DNA from: Clostridia bacterium
GTDB taxonomy: Bacteria; Bacillota; Clostridia; Christensenellales; Aristaeellaceae
Assembly: GCA_017543905.1 (NCBI GenBank)
Contig: JAFYFC010000009.1
Coordinates: forward strand, 1 to 64,000
DNA: 64,000 bases
Direction: 5' to 3'
Shown: piece after piece, positions 34,099 to 44,498 of the stretch
Numbering within the stretch: the first letter of the stretch is position 1
Layout of the letters: every line of letters starts with the position of its first letter
Position numbers and translations under genes: made by a program
The notes under the pieces: generated by a model
Seen by the model: the letters and a program-made list of their open reading frames with translations, nothing else
What the model was told of the DNA's origin: nothing
Databases searched by the model: none

Positions 34099-34207
34099 AC
34101 AGGCATTAAGCCGGGATTGCGCTTTTGCGCTTTTATGCTTACAATACGGGCGTAAACAGCTTAAATCCGCCCGTGTACGGTTTGGAACGGAGGGAGGTGC
34201 GTCAAGC

Positions 34208-37012
34208 GTGGGAATGAAACGCGCGTGCATGCTCGCGCTATTGCTCGCGCTGTGCGCGCTGCTTTGCGCCGCAGGGGAAACGCTGTCTGAGCGCGTCACC
34301 TATGCCGACTGCCTCCTTATGTATGCGGACGCGCCGGCGCCCGATCTGCGCGCGGACGCTCTGCCGCTTGGCGATACGCAGGAGCTGGACGGCGAGCGCG
34401 CGCTGATCGCACGCGAGGGCGAGACGGTCTCGTTTTTGCTTCCTGTCGAGAGTGCGGGGCTGTATCAGATCGGCGTCCGCTGCTATCCCCTTGAGGACAA
34501 GGGGCTGAATATCGAATTTTCGCTCGCCGTGGACGGAAAGCTGCCCTTTGCCGAGGCGGAGTACAACACGCTCAGCCGCATCTGGGCGGACAACGCCGCG
34601 CCGGGCAGTCTGCGCGACGCCGCGGGCAACGACATAATCCCCGGCCAGCACGAGGAGCCGGAGTGGTACGACACCTATATAGAGGACCATACGGGCACGT
34701 ACTCGGGCGCCTACCGCTTTTATCTGACGCGGGGCGAGCACACCGTAACGCTCAAAGCGCGCCGCGAGATACTGGCTGTGTGCGCGCTGTGGGCGGAAAA
34801 TCCGCCGGAGCCGCCCGCCTACGCGGACGTGCTTGCCGCCTACGCGCGCGCGGGCTATACCGCGGCGAAGGCGGGCACCGTCATGATCGAGGCGGAGCAA
34901 GCCGCCCGCAGATCGGACGCGGTGCTCTACGCCCGCACGGACCGCTCCTCGCCCCTCACCACGCCCTACAGCACGATGGAAACGCGCCTTAATACGATAG
35001 GCGGCGGCAGCTGGAATACGCAGGGACAGTGGATAGAGTGGGAGTTCGACGCGCCGGCAGACGGCCTGTACCGTATCGCGCTGCGCGCAAGGCAGGACCT
35101 TATAAGCGGCTCCTTCACCACGCGCAGACTGTATATAGACGGCGCTCTGCCCTTCAGGGAGGCGGGCGACCTGCGCGTGAATTACGACACGGGCTGGCAG
35201 AATATCGAATTGCCCTACGACGTATACCTGAGCGCGGGCAGACATACCTTGCGCATGGAGGCGACCATAGGCGCGCTCAGCGATATAGTGTCGCAGATAG
35301 ACGCGGGCGTGTACGAGCTGAACGAGGCCTACCGCCGCATAGTGATGCTCACGGGCACCTCGCCGGATACCTACCGCGATTACAAGCTGGACGTGAACAT
35401 ACCCGAGGTGTTCGGGGTCTTCGAAAAAAACGCTTCTCGCCTCAGGCAGTGCGACGAAATGCTGCTTTCGCTCACGGGCAAGCGCGGCAGCATGAACGGC
35501 ATACTGCAGACCCTCGCAAAGCAGCTGGAGGAGTTCTGCGAAAAGCCGGAAACCGTGCCAAAGCGCCTCTCCTCCTACAAAAGCAACGTAGGCTCGCTGG
35601 GCTCGTGGCTGATACAGATAAAGCAGCTGCCCCTTGAAATCGACAAAATATACGTCATGGGCGGCGAAGCGGGGGAATTGCAAAACGCGGAGGCGGGCTT
35701 TTTCCGGCAGGTGGGGCACGAGCTTTCGCTGTTTTATTCCTCCTTCGCGGTGGACTATTCCGTGATCGGAACGCTTGAAAACGACAAAAAGGCCCGCGTG
35801 ACCGAGGTATGGGTATCGGCCGGCCGCGATCAGGCCAATATAATAAAGCAGCTTATCGACAATTACTTTACTCCCGCAACCGGCATTTCCGTAAACCTGA
35901 AGCTCGTGCAGGGGCAGCTTATGAACGCTACCGCGGCGGGCGCGGGGCCGGACGTGGCGCTGCAGCTCGGAAACGCCGAGCCTGTGAATTACGCGGTGCG
36001 CGGCGCGGCGTACGATCTTACGCAGTTTCCCGATTACGATGAGGTCGCCTCGCGCTTCCGCGCCAGCGCGCTGACGCCCTACCGCCTGGAGGGCGGCGTT
36101 TACGCCCTGCCGGAGACGCAGACCTTTTCCGTTATGTTCTGCCGCACGGACGTGCTGGACGAACTGGGACTGGAGGCGCCCGAGACCTGGGAGGAGCTGT
36201 TCCACGTGGTTGGACGCCTGCAGCGCAAAAACATGACCGTGGGCATTCAGCCGCCCAACAGCGCGGCGGGCTCCTACAACGCGCTGTCCACGATGGCGAT
36301 GCTTCTGTATCAGCGCGGCGGGGAAATGTATCTGGACGGCAGCAAGCGCAGCGGGCTGTCCTCGCTGGAGGCGCGCGAGGCGTTTTCGATGTGGGTGTCG
36401 CTGTACATAGACTACGAGCTGCCCGTAAAATACGACGCGCTTACCCGCTTCCGCAGCGGCGAGATGCCCGTGCTCATAGAGGATTTCACGTTTTACAATC
36501 TTTTGCAGGTGGCCGCGCCGGAAATACGCGGCATGTGGAGCTTCACGCGCGTGCCGGGCACGACGCGAGAGGACGGTAGCGTTGATCACAGCGTATCCGG
36601 CACGGGCATATGCTGCATGCTTATGAGCGCGGCGAAGGACAAGGACGCCGCGTGGGAATTCATGAAATGGTGGACGAGCGCCGAGGTGCAGACGCGCTAC
36701 GGCCGTGACATCGAAAACCAGCTGGGCGTATCCGCGCGCTATCCCTCCGCGAACGTGGACGCGTTTGCGAACATGCCCTGGTCCGCGTCGGAGCTTGCGC
36801 TTCTGAACGCGCAGTGGCCGACGGTCAGAGGGATACCGGAGGTGCCGGGCGGCTACTTTACCGCGCGCCATCTGAACAACGCCTTCCGGCGCGTCATAAA
36901 CTACAAAGAGGACCCCGGCGAGACGCTTATGGACTACGTAAAGAACATAGACGCGGAGATAAGCATAAAGCGCCGGGAATTCGGGCTGGAGGTGTACGAT
37001 GACGCGCGCTGA
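34208..37012 (+). CDS. Large multidomain extracellular solute-binding protein with N-terminal carbohydrate-binding-like modules
   Basis: 934 residues from GTG 34208, ten bases after GGGAGG; ATG 34214 is the alternative. Signal peptide of about 22 residues. Two successive beta-sandwich modules (about 45-205 and 225-380) each end in a G-E/R-H-T-V/L strand, as in CBM6/35-like domains; the second begins V-M-I-E-A-E-Q-A, the classic entry of such modules. A helical linker (400-520) leads to a family-1 solute-binding domain (about 545-925). Binding proteins of this size are rare. First gene of a locus with two permease pairs. Probably captures a plant-derived oligosaccharide. Confidence 0.85.
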   Translation: MGMKRACMLALLLALCALLCAAGETLSERVTYADCLLMYADAPAPDLRADALPLGDTQELDGERALIAREGETVSFLLPVESAGLYQIGVRCYPLEDKGLNIEFSLAVDGKLPFAEAEYNTLSRIWADNAAPGSLRDAAGNDIIPGQHEEPEWYDTYIEDHTGTYSGAYRFYLTRGEHTVTLKARREILAVCALWAENPPEPPAYADVLAAYARAGYTAAKAGTVMIEAEQAARRSDAVLYARTDRSSPLTTPYSTMETRLNTIGGGSWNTQGQWIEWEFDAPADGLYRIALRARQDLISGSFTTRRLYIDGALPFREAGDLRVNYDTGWQNIELPYDVYLSAGRHTLRMEATIGALSDIVSQIDAGVYELNEAYRRIVMLTGTSPDTYRDYKLDVNIPEVFGVFEKNASRLRQCDEMLLSLTGKRGSMNGILQTLAKQLEEFCEKPETVPKRLSSYKSNVGSLGSWLIQIKQLPLEIDKIYVMGGEAGELQNAEAGFFRQVGHELSLFYSSFAVDYSVIGTLENDKKARVTEVWVSAGRDQANIIKQLIDNYFTPATGISVNLKLVQGQLMNATAAGAGPDVALQLGNAEPVNYAVRGAAYDLTQFPDYDEVASRFRASALTPYRLEGGVYALPETQTFSVMFCRTDVLDELGLEAPETWEELFHVVGRLQRKNMTVGIQPPNSAAGSYNALSTMAMLLYQRGGEMYLDGSKRSGLSSLEAREAFSMWVSLYIDYELPVKYDALTRFRSGEMPVLIEDFTFYNLLQVAAPEIRGMWSFTRVPGTTREDGSVDHSVSGTGICCMLMSAAKDKDAAWEFMKWWTSAEVQTRYGRDIENQLGVSARYPSANVDAFANMPWSASELALLNAQWPTVRGIPEVPGGYFTARHLNNAFRRVINYKEDPGETLMDYVKNIDAEISIKRREFGLEVYDDAR

Positions 37013-37904
37013 AAAGCCTTTAATGAAGCGGCTTAAAAAGGACTGCGTATCGTACATGATGATGGCGCCGTATCTTACGCTGTTTATCGTGTTTACGGTG
37101 ATACCGGTCGTGTACGCGATCTGGCTGTCGTTTACCAGCTTCAATCTGTTTCAGCCGCCCCGCTTTCTGTTTTTGGACAATTACCGCACGCTGTTTCTGC
37201 ACGACGAGGTGTTTTTAAAGGCGGTCAGAAACACGCTGGTGTTCGCGGCGATCACGGGACCTGTGAGCTACGCGGCGTGCTTCATGCTGGCGTGGATGAT
37301 CACGGATTTCAGCCGCGGCCCGCGCGCGATACTAACCACCATCATTTACGTGCCCTCGATATCCGGCGCGGTGTTCATGATATGGTCTATAATGTTTTCC
37401 TCGGACAGCTACGGCTATATAAATACGGTGCTGACCCGGCTGGGGCTTTTGAACGACCCCGTGATGTGGCTGGAGGATACCCGCTACGTGCTGGCGGTGG
37501 TAATAATCGTGAGTCTGTGGCTGAGCCTCGGCACGAGCTTTCTGTCCTTCATCGCGGGCCTTCAGAACGTCGACCGCACGCTGTACGAGGCGGGCGCGGT
37601 GGACGGCGTCACCAACCGCTGGCAGGAGCTGTGGTATATAACCCTGCCCAGCATGCGCCCGCAGCTTATGTTCGGCGCGGTGATGCAGATAACTGCGGCC
37701 TTCGGCACGGGCGACGTAAGCGCGCGTCTGGCGGGTCTGCCCTCGGTCGACTATGCGGCGCATACGATAGTTAACCACATAACTGATTACGGCTATACGC
37801 GCTTTGAAATGGGCTACGCCAGCGCGATCGCCGTGATACTGTTTATAATGATGGTGGGCTCCAACAAGCTCGTGCAGAGGATGCTCAGAAAGGTGGGCTC
37901 GTAA
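36999..37904 (+). CDS. Sugar ABC importer permease, MalF/LplB type (pair 1)
   Basis: 301 residues, six helices, docking loop L-Y-E-A-G-A-V-D-G-V-T near residue 197. It overlaps the binding-protein gene by 14 bases and touches the next permease start, so all three are coupled. CUT1 family, close in style to LplB/YtcP permeases of Paenibacillus and Clostridia that transport pectin- or hemicellulose-type oligosaccharides. No ATPase gene nearby. Confidence 0.91.
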   Translation: MTRAEKPLMKRLKKDCVSYMMMAPYLTLFIVFTVIPVVYAIWLSFTSFNLFQPPRFLFLDNYRTLFLHDEVFLKAVRNTLVFAAITGPVSYAACFMLAWMITDFSRGPRAILTTIIYVPSISGAVFMIWSIMFSSDSYGYINTVLTRLGLLNDPVMWLEDTRYVLAVVIIVSLWLSLGTSFLSFIAGLQNVDRTLYEAGAVDGVTNRWQELWYITLPSMRPQLMFGAVMQITAAFGTGDVSARLAGLPSVDYAAHTIVNHITDYGYTRFEMGYASAIAVILFIMMVGSNKLVQRMLRKVGS

Positions 37905-38770
37905 TGGCGAAAAAGCTCCACCGCCGCACCACCGCGCGCGTCAACCGTTCCCGGGGCGGAAATATTGCCTCGCTCGCATTTTTGCTGATATTGTGCTCGT
38001 TTATGCTTCTGCCCATGGTGTTCGTGGTTTCAAACGCGTTTAAGCCGCTGGACGAGCTGTTCATATACCCGCCGAAGCTGCTCGTAAACAAGCCCACGCT
38101 CGACAACTTCGCGTCGATGATGAAGCTGATGAGCCAGTCGTGGGTGCCCTTCAGCCGCTACCTGTTCAATACGGTGTTTCTGACCGCGGCGGGCACGCTG
38201 GGGCATCTGGTTTTCGCTTCGCTGGCGGCGTATCCGCTCGCGCGGCACAATTTCGCGGGCAGAAACCTTATATTCGGCTGCATAGTGCTTTCGCTGATGT
38301 TCTCCTCCTCCGTCACGCAGATACCTTCGTATATCATCATTACCAAAATCGGTCTGCTGGACAGCCACCTCGCCACGCTCCTGCCCGCGCTGCAGTATTC
38401 GTTGGGGCTGTATCTGATAAAGCAGTTTATGGAAACCATACCGGACTCGGTAATAGAGGCCGCGCGCATAGACGGCGCGAGCGAGTGGCGCATCTGGGCG
38501 AAGATCGCCATGCCCATGGTGAAGCCCGCGTGGCTCACGCTGATCATACTTATGATACAGCAGCTCTGGAACGCCATTTCGCCCTACACCTTCAGCGAGG
38601 AGCTTAAAACGCTGCCCCAGGCGCTCAACCAGATACTTTCGGGCGGCATCGCGCGTACGGGCGTTTCGGCGGCGGTTTCCCTGTTCATGCTCTCGGTGCC
38701 GTTTATAACCTTCGTCGTGTCGCAGAGCCAGATAATAGAAACCATGAACTCCTCGGGCATCAAGGACTGA
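37904..38770 (+). CDS. Sugar ABC importer permease, MalG/LplC type (pair 1)
   Basis: 288 residues, six helices, docking loop V-I-E-A-A-R-I-D-G-A-S near residue 184. Its ATG shares a base with the stop of the partner permease. The C terminus (Q-S-Q-I-I-E-T-M) is the standard LplC/YtcP ending. Forms the channel with the preceding gene. Confidence 0.91.
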   Translation: MAKKLHRRTTARVNRSRGGNIASLAFLLILCSFMLLPMVFVVSNAFKPLDELFIYPPKLLVNKPTLDNFASMMKLMSQSWVPFSRYLFNTVFLTAAGTLGHLVFASLAAYPLARHNFAGRNLIFGCIVLSLMFSSSVTQIPSYIIITKIGLLDSHLATLLPALQYSLGLYLIKQFMETIPDSVIEAARIDGASEWRIWAKIAMPMVKPAWLTLIILMIQQLWNAISPYTFSEELKTLPQALNQILSGGIARTGVSAAVSLFMLSVPFITFVVSQSQIIETMNSSGIKD

Positions 38771-38784
38771 AGGGAGGCGCGCGT

Positions 38785-40896
38785 ATGAAAAAAGGCTTCC
38801 TGATAACCGCGCTGTGCTGCATGCTGGCGCTATTAAGTGCGCTTCCGGCGCTTGCGGTGAACCCGCGCCAAAACGCTTACGAGACGTATAACTATTCGTT
38901 CGAAAACAATTCGGAGCTCGCCGCTGCCGCCGCGTACGTGCCCACGCGCATAATACGCGCCCGGGACATGGGGCTTGACAGCCTGCGCACGCTCTCGGAC
39001 ATATATATAGACGAGGACAGAAATGTCGTTTTCCTTGCCGACAGCGACAACGGCCGCGTCGTGCGCACGGATCTGGACTTTGGAACCGCCTTCATAATAG
39101 ACTCCGCGGCGGGACAGCCCTTCGCGCAGCCCCGCGGCGTTTACGCCTCGGACGGCTGTCTGTACGTGGCCGATACCGGCAACCGCCGCGTGGCGAAGCT
39201 TACCTACGACGGGGAGACGCTGGCGGTCTGGGGCAGACCCGATTCTCCGCAGTTTTCTTCGGGCGTGGAGTTTAAGCCGCAGAAGCTGACGGTGAGCGCG
39301 CAGGGCGAGATCAGCATAGTCTGCGAGGGCATATACGAGGGACTGGTCGTCATAGATCAGAGCGGCGCGTTTCAGGGCTATTCGGGCACGATACCCGTGA
39401 AGCCCTCGCTGTGGCAGCTGTTTTGGCGGCTGCTGTCCACGCGCGAGCAGCTGGCGGCGATGGCCTCCTTCCTGCCCATCACGTATACTAACGTGGACAT
39501 GGACGATACGGGCTTCGTGCTGGCGGTGTCGCAGGCGGATCAGAGCACTATGCCCAATTCCGTGCAGCGCCTTAACCCCGGCGGAAACGACGTGCTGGTC
39601 AATACCTCCGGTCAGAACATGGTGGGCGACATGGGAAACCTCTACGACGGCAGGGCCACGGGCTCGTCGGTATTCAGCGACGTGGCCGCGCTGCCGGGAG
39701 GACTGTTCGCGTGCGTGGATTCGCGCCGCAGCAAGATATTTATGTACGATTCGACCGGAGACATGCTCTTCGCCTTCGGCGGACTGGGCAGTCAGGACGG
39801 CAACGTGACCGTGCCCTCGGCGGTGGATTCCAAGGGCTTTACGCTCTACGTCGCGGATTCCTCCAAGGGGCAGATAACGGTGTTCGAGCCCACCGCCTAC
39901 GGGCAGTGCCTGATAAACGGCATAATCGCCTACGCCGCCAACGATTACGAGGCGAGCAAGGCGTATTACTCTGAGGCCTTCCGCTACAATACCAACTGCG
40001 AGCTGGCGTATCTGGGGATAGGGCGCTCGCAAATGCGCGAGGGCAATTACAAAGACGCGATGGCCTCCTTCAGGCTGGCTGCGAACCGCCTGTACTATTC
40101 GCGGGCGCTGGAAAAATACCGCGCCGAGGTGTTCGACAGAAGCTTCGGCTACATATTCGGCGCGGCGGCGCTGGTACTGACGTTTTTGGTCATGAGGCCG
40201 CTTATAAAACGCGTGAGGGGGCGCGCGCTGCCCGAAGCATACGCGCCGGCGTCCCGGTCCAAGCCCGCACGCGGGGTGGACGGTCTGCTTCAGAGCGTCG
40301 ATTTTTCGTTTTACTGCGCGCTGCATCCGTTCAAGGGCTTTCACGAGCTGCGTCACGAAGCTCAGGGCAGCATAGCGGGCGGCAGCGTCATACTGGCGCT
40401 GTACACGCTTTTGTCGATAATGCGCACGACGCTTTCGGGCTTTCTGTTCGGCGGCTCCGCGGACCACAATCCCCTTATGACCGCGCTCACCGTGCTTGCG
40501 CCGGTTGCGCTGTTCGTGCTCGCCAACTGGTGCATAACCACGCTTATGGAGGGCGAGGGGCGCATGCGCGACATATACAAGGGCGTGTGCTACGCGCTGA
40601 TGCCCGTCGCGCTGGGGCAGGTGCTGCTTATGGTGCTTTCGAACGTGCTCACGCTCGAGGAGGCCGGCATATACAACGTAATAAACTACGGCCTGGGCAT
40701 ATACACGGTGTTTCTGCTGCTGGTCGGCAACATGAGCGCGCACGGCTTCAGCATGGGACGCACGGTCGGCGCGGCGCTCGTGACCGCGATAGCGATGGCG
40801 GTTATCGTGTTTATCGGCTATCTGTTTTTTAACCTTCTGTTCGAGGTGGCGGGCTTTATAAGCCAGCTGTATCAGGAGTTCGTATTCCGCGTGTGA
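38785..40896 (+). CDS. NHL-repeat / YIP1-domain membrane protein
   Basis: 703 residues. Signal peptide 1-25; NHL-type beta-propeller repeats from about 60 to 370 (motifs V-F-L-A-D-S-D-N-G-R-V and L-Y-V-A-D-T-G-N-R-R-V); a TPR-like helical pair at about 375-440; a helix at about 452-472; then a cytoplasmic stretch and a YIP1-type domain of five helices (about 505-700). The propeller would lie outside. It sits between two permease pairs, an arrangement I associate with Paenibacillus and Clostridia glycan loci. It may organise the importers or sense glycan; no biochemical role is known to me. Confidence 0.8.
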   Translation: MKKGFLITALCCMLALLSALPALAVNPRQNAYETYNYSFENNSELAAAAAYVPTRIIRARDMGLDSLRTLSDIYIDEDRNVVFLADSDNGRVVRTDLDFGTAFIIDSAAGQPFAQPRGVYASDGCLYVADTGNRRVAKLTYDGETLAVWGRPDSPQFSSGVEFKPQKLTVSAQGEISIVCEGIYEGLVVIDQSGAFQGYSGTIPVKPSLWQLFWRLLSTREQLAAMASFLPITYTNVDMDDTGFVLAVSQADQSTMPNSVQRLNPGGNDVLVNTSGQNMVGDMGNLYDGRATGSSVFSDVAALPGGLFACVDSRRSKIFMYDSTGDMLFAFGGLGSQDGNVTVPSAVDSKGFTLYVADSSKGQITVFEPTAYGQCLINGIIAYAANDYEASKAYYSEAFRYNTNCELAYLGIGRSQMREGNYKDAMASFRLAANRLYYSRALEKYRAEVFDRSFGYIFGAAALVLTFLVMRPLIKRVRGRALPEAYAPASRSKPARGVDGLLQSVDFSFYCALHPFKGFHELRHEAQGSIAGGSVILALYTLLSIMRTTLSGFLFGGSADHNPLMTALTVLAPVALFVLANWCITTLMEGEGRMRDIYKGVCYALMPVALGQVLLMVLSNVLTLEEAGIYNVINYGLGIYTVFLLLVGNMSAHGFSMGRTVGAALVTAIAMAVIVFIGYLFFNLLFEVAGFISQLYQEFVFRV

Positions 40897-40917
40897 CGAA
40901 GGGAGGGAGCGTAAAGG

Positions 40918-43548
40918 GTGAAGAGCTATCATAAGCGTTTGCTTATCACAGCGGCCGTGCTGGCCGCGCTGGCCGTGTTTTCCGGCGTGTTCATAACGGG
41001 CACGTTTAACGTGGACGCGACGGCGCTGAACATAAGCCCTGTGGGTCCGGCGCAGAGCGCGGACAGGTCCGTGCGTTCCTTCGGCCCTCTGCCGGACAAG
41101 GCCGAGCTCGATTCAGACGGCTACGACACGCAGCTTTCCCCGGAGTTCGAGCTGGCGCTTGAGGACGGCCTGAGCGAACTGTACTTTAACGAAAAAACGG
41201 GCGAGACTGCACTTAAGCAGCTTTCCACCGGGCATATCTGGTATTCGAACCCGCAGGACAGAGACAGCGAGACGCAGGTCGAGGGCACGACCCGCCTGCG
41301 CATAGGCGCGCAGGTCACGCTTAGCTACTATACCTCTCAGGGCGTATACGGGCTTATGGACAGCTATAACGACTGCGTCGCTTACAAATCCATGAGCTGG
41401 GAAAAGCAGGACGGGGAGCTCGTCGTGTCCTACCGGCTGGGCAAAACCGTGGTGACGCTGGCAGACGTGCCGCAGCAGATCAGCGTGGCGCGGCTGGACG
41501 GCTTCCTTGCCGCGCTTGACGACAAGGACAGAGAGGATTTTCTGAAAAACTACCGCATCGCCTCCATAACGGGACAAAGCGGCACCTACGCCGAAAAGCT
41601 GGCGGAAAAATACCCGAACGTCGTAAACGAGGACATCTATTACCTTACCAAGGACTCTACGCGCATACTGACGAAGATACGCACGTGGCTTGACGAATGC
41701 GGCTATACCGACGAGGACCTCGAATACGACAACAAAATAAACCAGGTGGTGACGGAATTAACGAGCCGCGCGCATTTCGCCTTCAGCCTGAGCTACAGAC
41801 TGGACGGCGGCGCGCTGCTGGTCACGCTCAGGGGCGATTCGCTGGAATACGAGAAAACCATACCGCCCGGCGAGATACGCCTTATGGAGTACTTCGGCGC
41901 GGGCGGAAAAGACGAAATGGGCTACATGCTGCTGCCGGACGGCTCGGGCACGCTCATGTATTACAACAACGGCCGCGCGAACGAAACGCCGTTTTCCATG
42001 CGCCTGTACGGAAACGACACGGTCAGCGATACCGAAAGCGCCTACGTAGCGGACAAAAAAGCGTCCCTGCCGGTCTTCGGCATCAAAAACGGACGTGCGG
42101 CGCTGCTTGCCACGATAGAGCAGGGCGCGTCTTTGGTGACGCTTAACGCGCGCGTCAGCGGCATGCAGAATTCGTACAATACCGTATACCCGTCGGTGCT
42201 GCTCACGGCGATGGACCGCATGAGCATATCCGATTCACAGCAGATATACTTCGAGGACGCGCCGTACCGGGGCGACGTGACCGTGCGCTATCAGCCGCTT
42301 TCCGAGGCCGATAACGATTATATGGGCATGGCGCGCGCGTACCGGCAGCGTCTGCTGGACGCGGGCGTGCTCGGCGAAAGCGCCGCGCCCGTCTACCCGC
42401 TCGCGGCGGACGTCGTATGCGCGGCGCCGGTAAAAAAGGTGGTACTGGGTCTGCCGGTCAAAACGCTGGAGGCGATGACGGATTATTCGCAGATACAGAG
42501 CATCGCTTCCGCGCTGCCCGCTGAGGGAAGCGCCGTGTGGCTGCGCCTTGAGGGCTGGCAGAAGGGCGGGCTCAATCAGAGCGCGCTCAAGGGGCTTGCG
42601 CCCGAAAGCGCGCTGGGCGGCAAAGCGGGCTTTAACGCGCTGCTTTCACGCGCAGCTGAAGAGGGCTGGACGCTGCTGCCCGAGGTCTGGCTGCAGACCG
42701 CCTTTGGCAGCTCGGGCTTTACCGCCTCGCACGACTGCGTGCGCGATTTGTGCCGGGATACAGCCGTTCGCTACGAATACGACTACGTGAGCCGTTACCG
42801 CCGCTACGGCACGGACGCGATATGGCAGCTGAACGCCCGCCGCGCAGGCGAGGGCGCGCGGAAATATCTCGCGGACGCTGCGGGATACCGTCTCTCCGCC
42901 ACCGCTGTAGCGGACACGGGAGTGCAGCTCTGGTCCGACTTTGCGCGCAAGCAGCCCATGAACCGGGAAAAAATGCTGTCCGCCGCGCAGGATACGCTCG
43001 GAGAGCTAAGTAACGGTCTTAAGCTCGCGTTCGCAAATCCCAACCTTTACGCGCTTGCGTACGCCGCGTACATATACGATCTGCCGACCTCGGACAGCGC
43101 CTTCAGAGTAACTGACGAGAGTGTGCCCTTTTATCAGGCGGTGATACGCGGCAGCGCCGATTACGTATGCGAGGCGCTCAATTACGCGGACGATTACCGC
43201 ACGGCGTACCTGCAGGCGGTGGAATACGGGTCGGGCCTTCAGTACACGCTCACGTGGCAGAGCACGGCGCTGCTTAAAAACGCGCAGCACAGCTATATAA
43301 ACAAAGGCCGCTTTTCGGACTGGCAGGAAACGATAGACGCGGATTACGCGCACGCAGCCGATGTGCTTGCTCCGCTTGCCGGCGTATGCATGACAGGGCA
43401 CGAGCGGCTGGACACGGACCTGTATCAGACCCTGTACGCAGACGGCACGCGCGTTATAGTCAACTACGGCACTAAGGACAGAGTGATAGACGGAACGGTG
43501 ATCCCGGCGCGGGATTTCGCCGCCTTAAGGACGGGTGACAGACGATGA
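40918..43548 (+). CDS. DUF5696-type extracellular protein
   Basis: 876 residues from GTG 40918 with GGGAGGGA upstream. One N-terminal membrane helix (about 7-27), everything else outside. Conserved-looking stretches include G-H-I-W-Y-S-N-P, P-D-G-S-G-T-L-M-Y-Y-N-N-G and a C-terminal N-Y-G-T-K-D/V-I segment. I match it to DUF5696 from memory and from its position between YIP1 and a second permease pair. The middle region (about 490-760) could be a glycosidase-like barrel, but I see no certain catalytic pair. Its stop overlaps the next start (ATGA). Confidence 0.7.
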   Translation: MKSYHKRLLITAAVLAALAVFSGVFITGTFNVDATALNISPVGPAQSADRSVRSFGPLPDKAELDSDGYDTQLSPEFELALEDGLSELYFNEKTGETALKQLSTGHIWYSNPQDRDSETQVEGTTRLRIGAQVTLSYYTSQGVYGLMDSYNDCVAYKSMSWEKQDGELVVSYRLGKTVVTLADVPQQISVARLDGFLAALDDKDREDFLKNYRIASITGQSGTYAEKLAEKYPNVVNEDIYYLTKDSTRILTKIRTWLDECGYTDEDLEYDNKINQVVTELTSRAHFAFSLSYRLDGGALLVTLRGDSLEYEKTIPPGEIRLMEYFGAGGKDEMGYMLLPDGSGTLMYYNNGRANETPFSMRLYGNDTVSDTESAYVADKKASLPVFGIKNGRAALLATIEQGASLVTLNARVSGMQNSYNTVYPSVLLTAMDRMSISDSQQIYFEDAPYRGDVTVRYQPLSEADNDYMGMARAYRQRLLDAGVLGESAAPVYPLAADVVCAAPVKKVVLGLPVKTLEAMTDYSQIQSIASALPAEGSAVWLRLEGWQKGGLNQSALKGLAPESALGGKAGFNALLSRAAEEGWTLLPEVWLQTAFGSSGFTASHDCVRDLCRDTAVRYEYDYVSRYRRYGTDAIWQLNARRAGEGARKYLADAAGYRLSATAVADTGVQLWSDFARKQPMNREKMLSAAQDTLGELSNGLKLAFANPNLYALAYAAYIYDLPTSDSAFRVTDESVPFYQAVIRGSADYVCEALNYADDYRTAYLQAVEYGSGLQYTLTWQSTALLKNAQHSYINKGRFSDWQETIDADYAHAADVLAPLAGVCMTGHERLDTDLYQTLYADGTRVIVNYGTKDRVIDGTVIPARDFAALRTGDRR

Positions 43549-44498
43549 GGAGACGGGCGCAGAACAACCTGCCGTTTAAACCAAAGCGCAGACGGCTTAT
43601 GTCCCTTGCGCGCAAAAAGGCACGCTGGGGCTATCTGTTCGTGCTGCCGCTGTGCTGCGGACTCATATTCATGTTCGGCGTGCCGGCGGCGCGCTCGGCG
43701 GTGTTCGCCTTCTCGAAGGTGAACATCGGCGCTTCGGGCTATACGACCGTACCCTGCGGCTTCGACAACTTCCGCGACGCGCTGTTCGTGAACACGAGCT
43801 TCCGCGAAAAGGCGGTCATCTCGGCGCTCAACATGCTTTTGAACCTGCCGCTGATCACGGTGTTTTCGTTTTTCGCGGCTAGCCTGCTCAATCAGAAATT
43901 CCGCTGCCGCTGGCTGGTCAGGACGATATTTTTCCTGCCGCTGGTGCTGTCCGCGCCGGCGCTTATGAATTTCGAGGCGGGCGACGCGCTGAGGAGCATG
44001 ATGGGCGCGTCGGGCAACTTCAAGCAGAGCCAGTCGCTTACGGGGCTGGAATCGGTGAACCTCGCGAATCTGCTTATCAGCTCGGGCGTGCTGCCTCAGA
44101 CGGTAGCCTCGTACCTTGCGGGCGCCGCCGACAGGATATACGATATAGTGATACTTTCGGGCGTTCAGATGCTCATATTCCTGACGGCGCTGCAGTCGAT
44201 ACCGCCCACGATGTACGAGGTCGCGGCGATAGAGGGCGCGTCCGCCTGGGAAAGCTACTGGCGCATCACCTTCCCGATGACCTGCCCGATGATAATGACC
44301 TCGATGATATTTACCATTATAGATTCCTTTACCGCGAGCACCAACAAAACGCTCGAAATCATACGCAATACCGCCTTCAACAGCTTCAACCACGGTCTGA
44401 GCGCGGCGATGGCGTGGATATACACGCTGCTCATACTGCTGGTGCTGGGGCTGGTGGTCATGATAATGCGAAGGGTGGTGAAACGCTATGAGGGCTGA
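43545..44498 (+). CDS. Sugar ABC importer permease, MalF type (pair 2)
   Basis: 317 residues, six helices, docking loop M-Y-E-V-A-A-I-E-G-A-S near residue 226, where the usual D is E. It overlaps the DUF5696 gene by four bases and the next permease by eleven. Second permease pair of the locus, clearly different in sequence from pair 1. Confidence 0.9.
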   Translation: MRRRAQNNLPFKPKRRRLMSLARKKARWGYLFVLPLCCGLIFMFGVPAARSAVFAFSKVNIGASGYTTVPCGFDNFRDALFVNTSFREKAVISALNMLLNLPLITVFSFFAASLLNQKFRCRWLVRTIFFLPLVLSAPALMNFEAGDALRSMMGASGNFKQSQSLTGLESVNLANLLISSGVLPQTVASYLAGAADRIYDIVILSGVQMLIFLTALQSIPPTMYEVAAIEGASAWESYWRITFPMTCPMIMTSMIFTIIDSFTASTNKTLEIIRNTAFNSFNHGLSAAMAWIYTLLILLVLGLVVMIMRRVVKRYEG

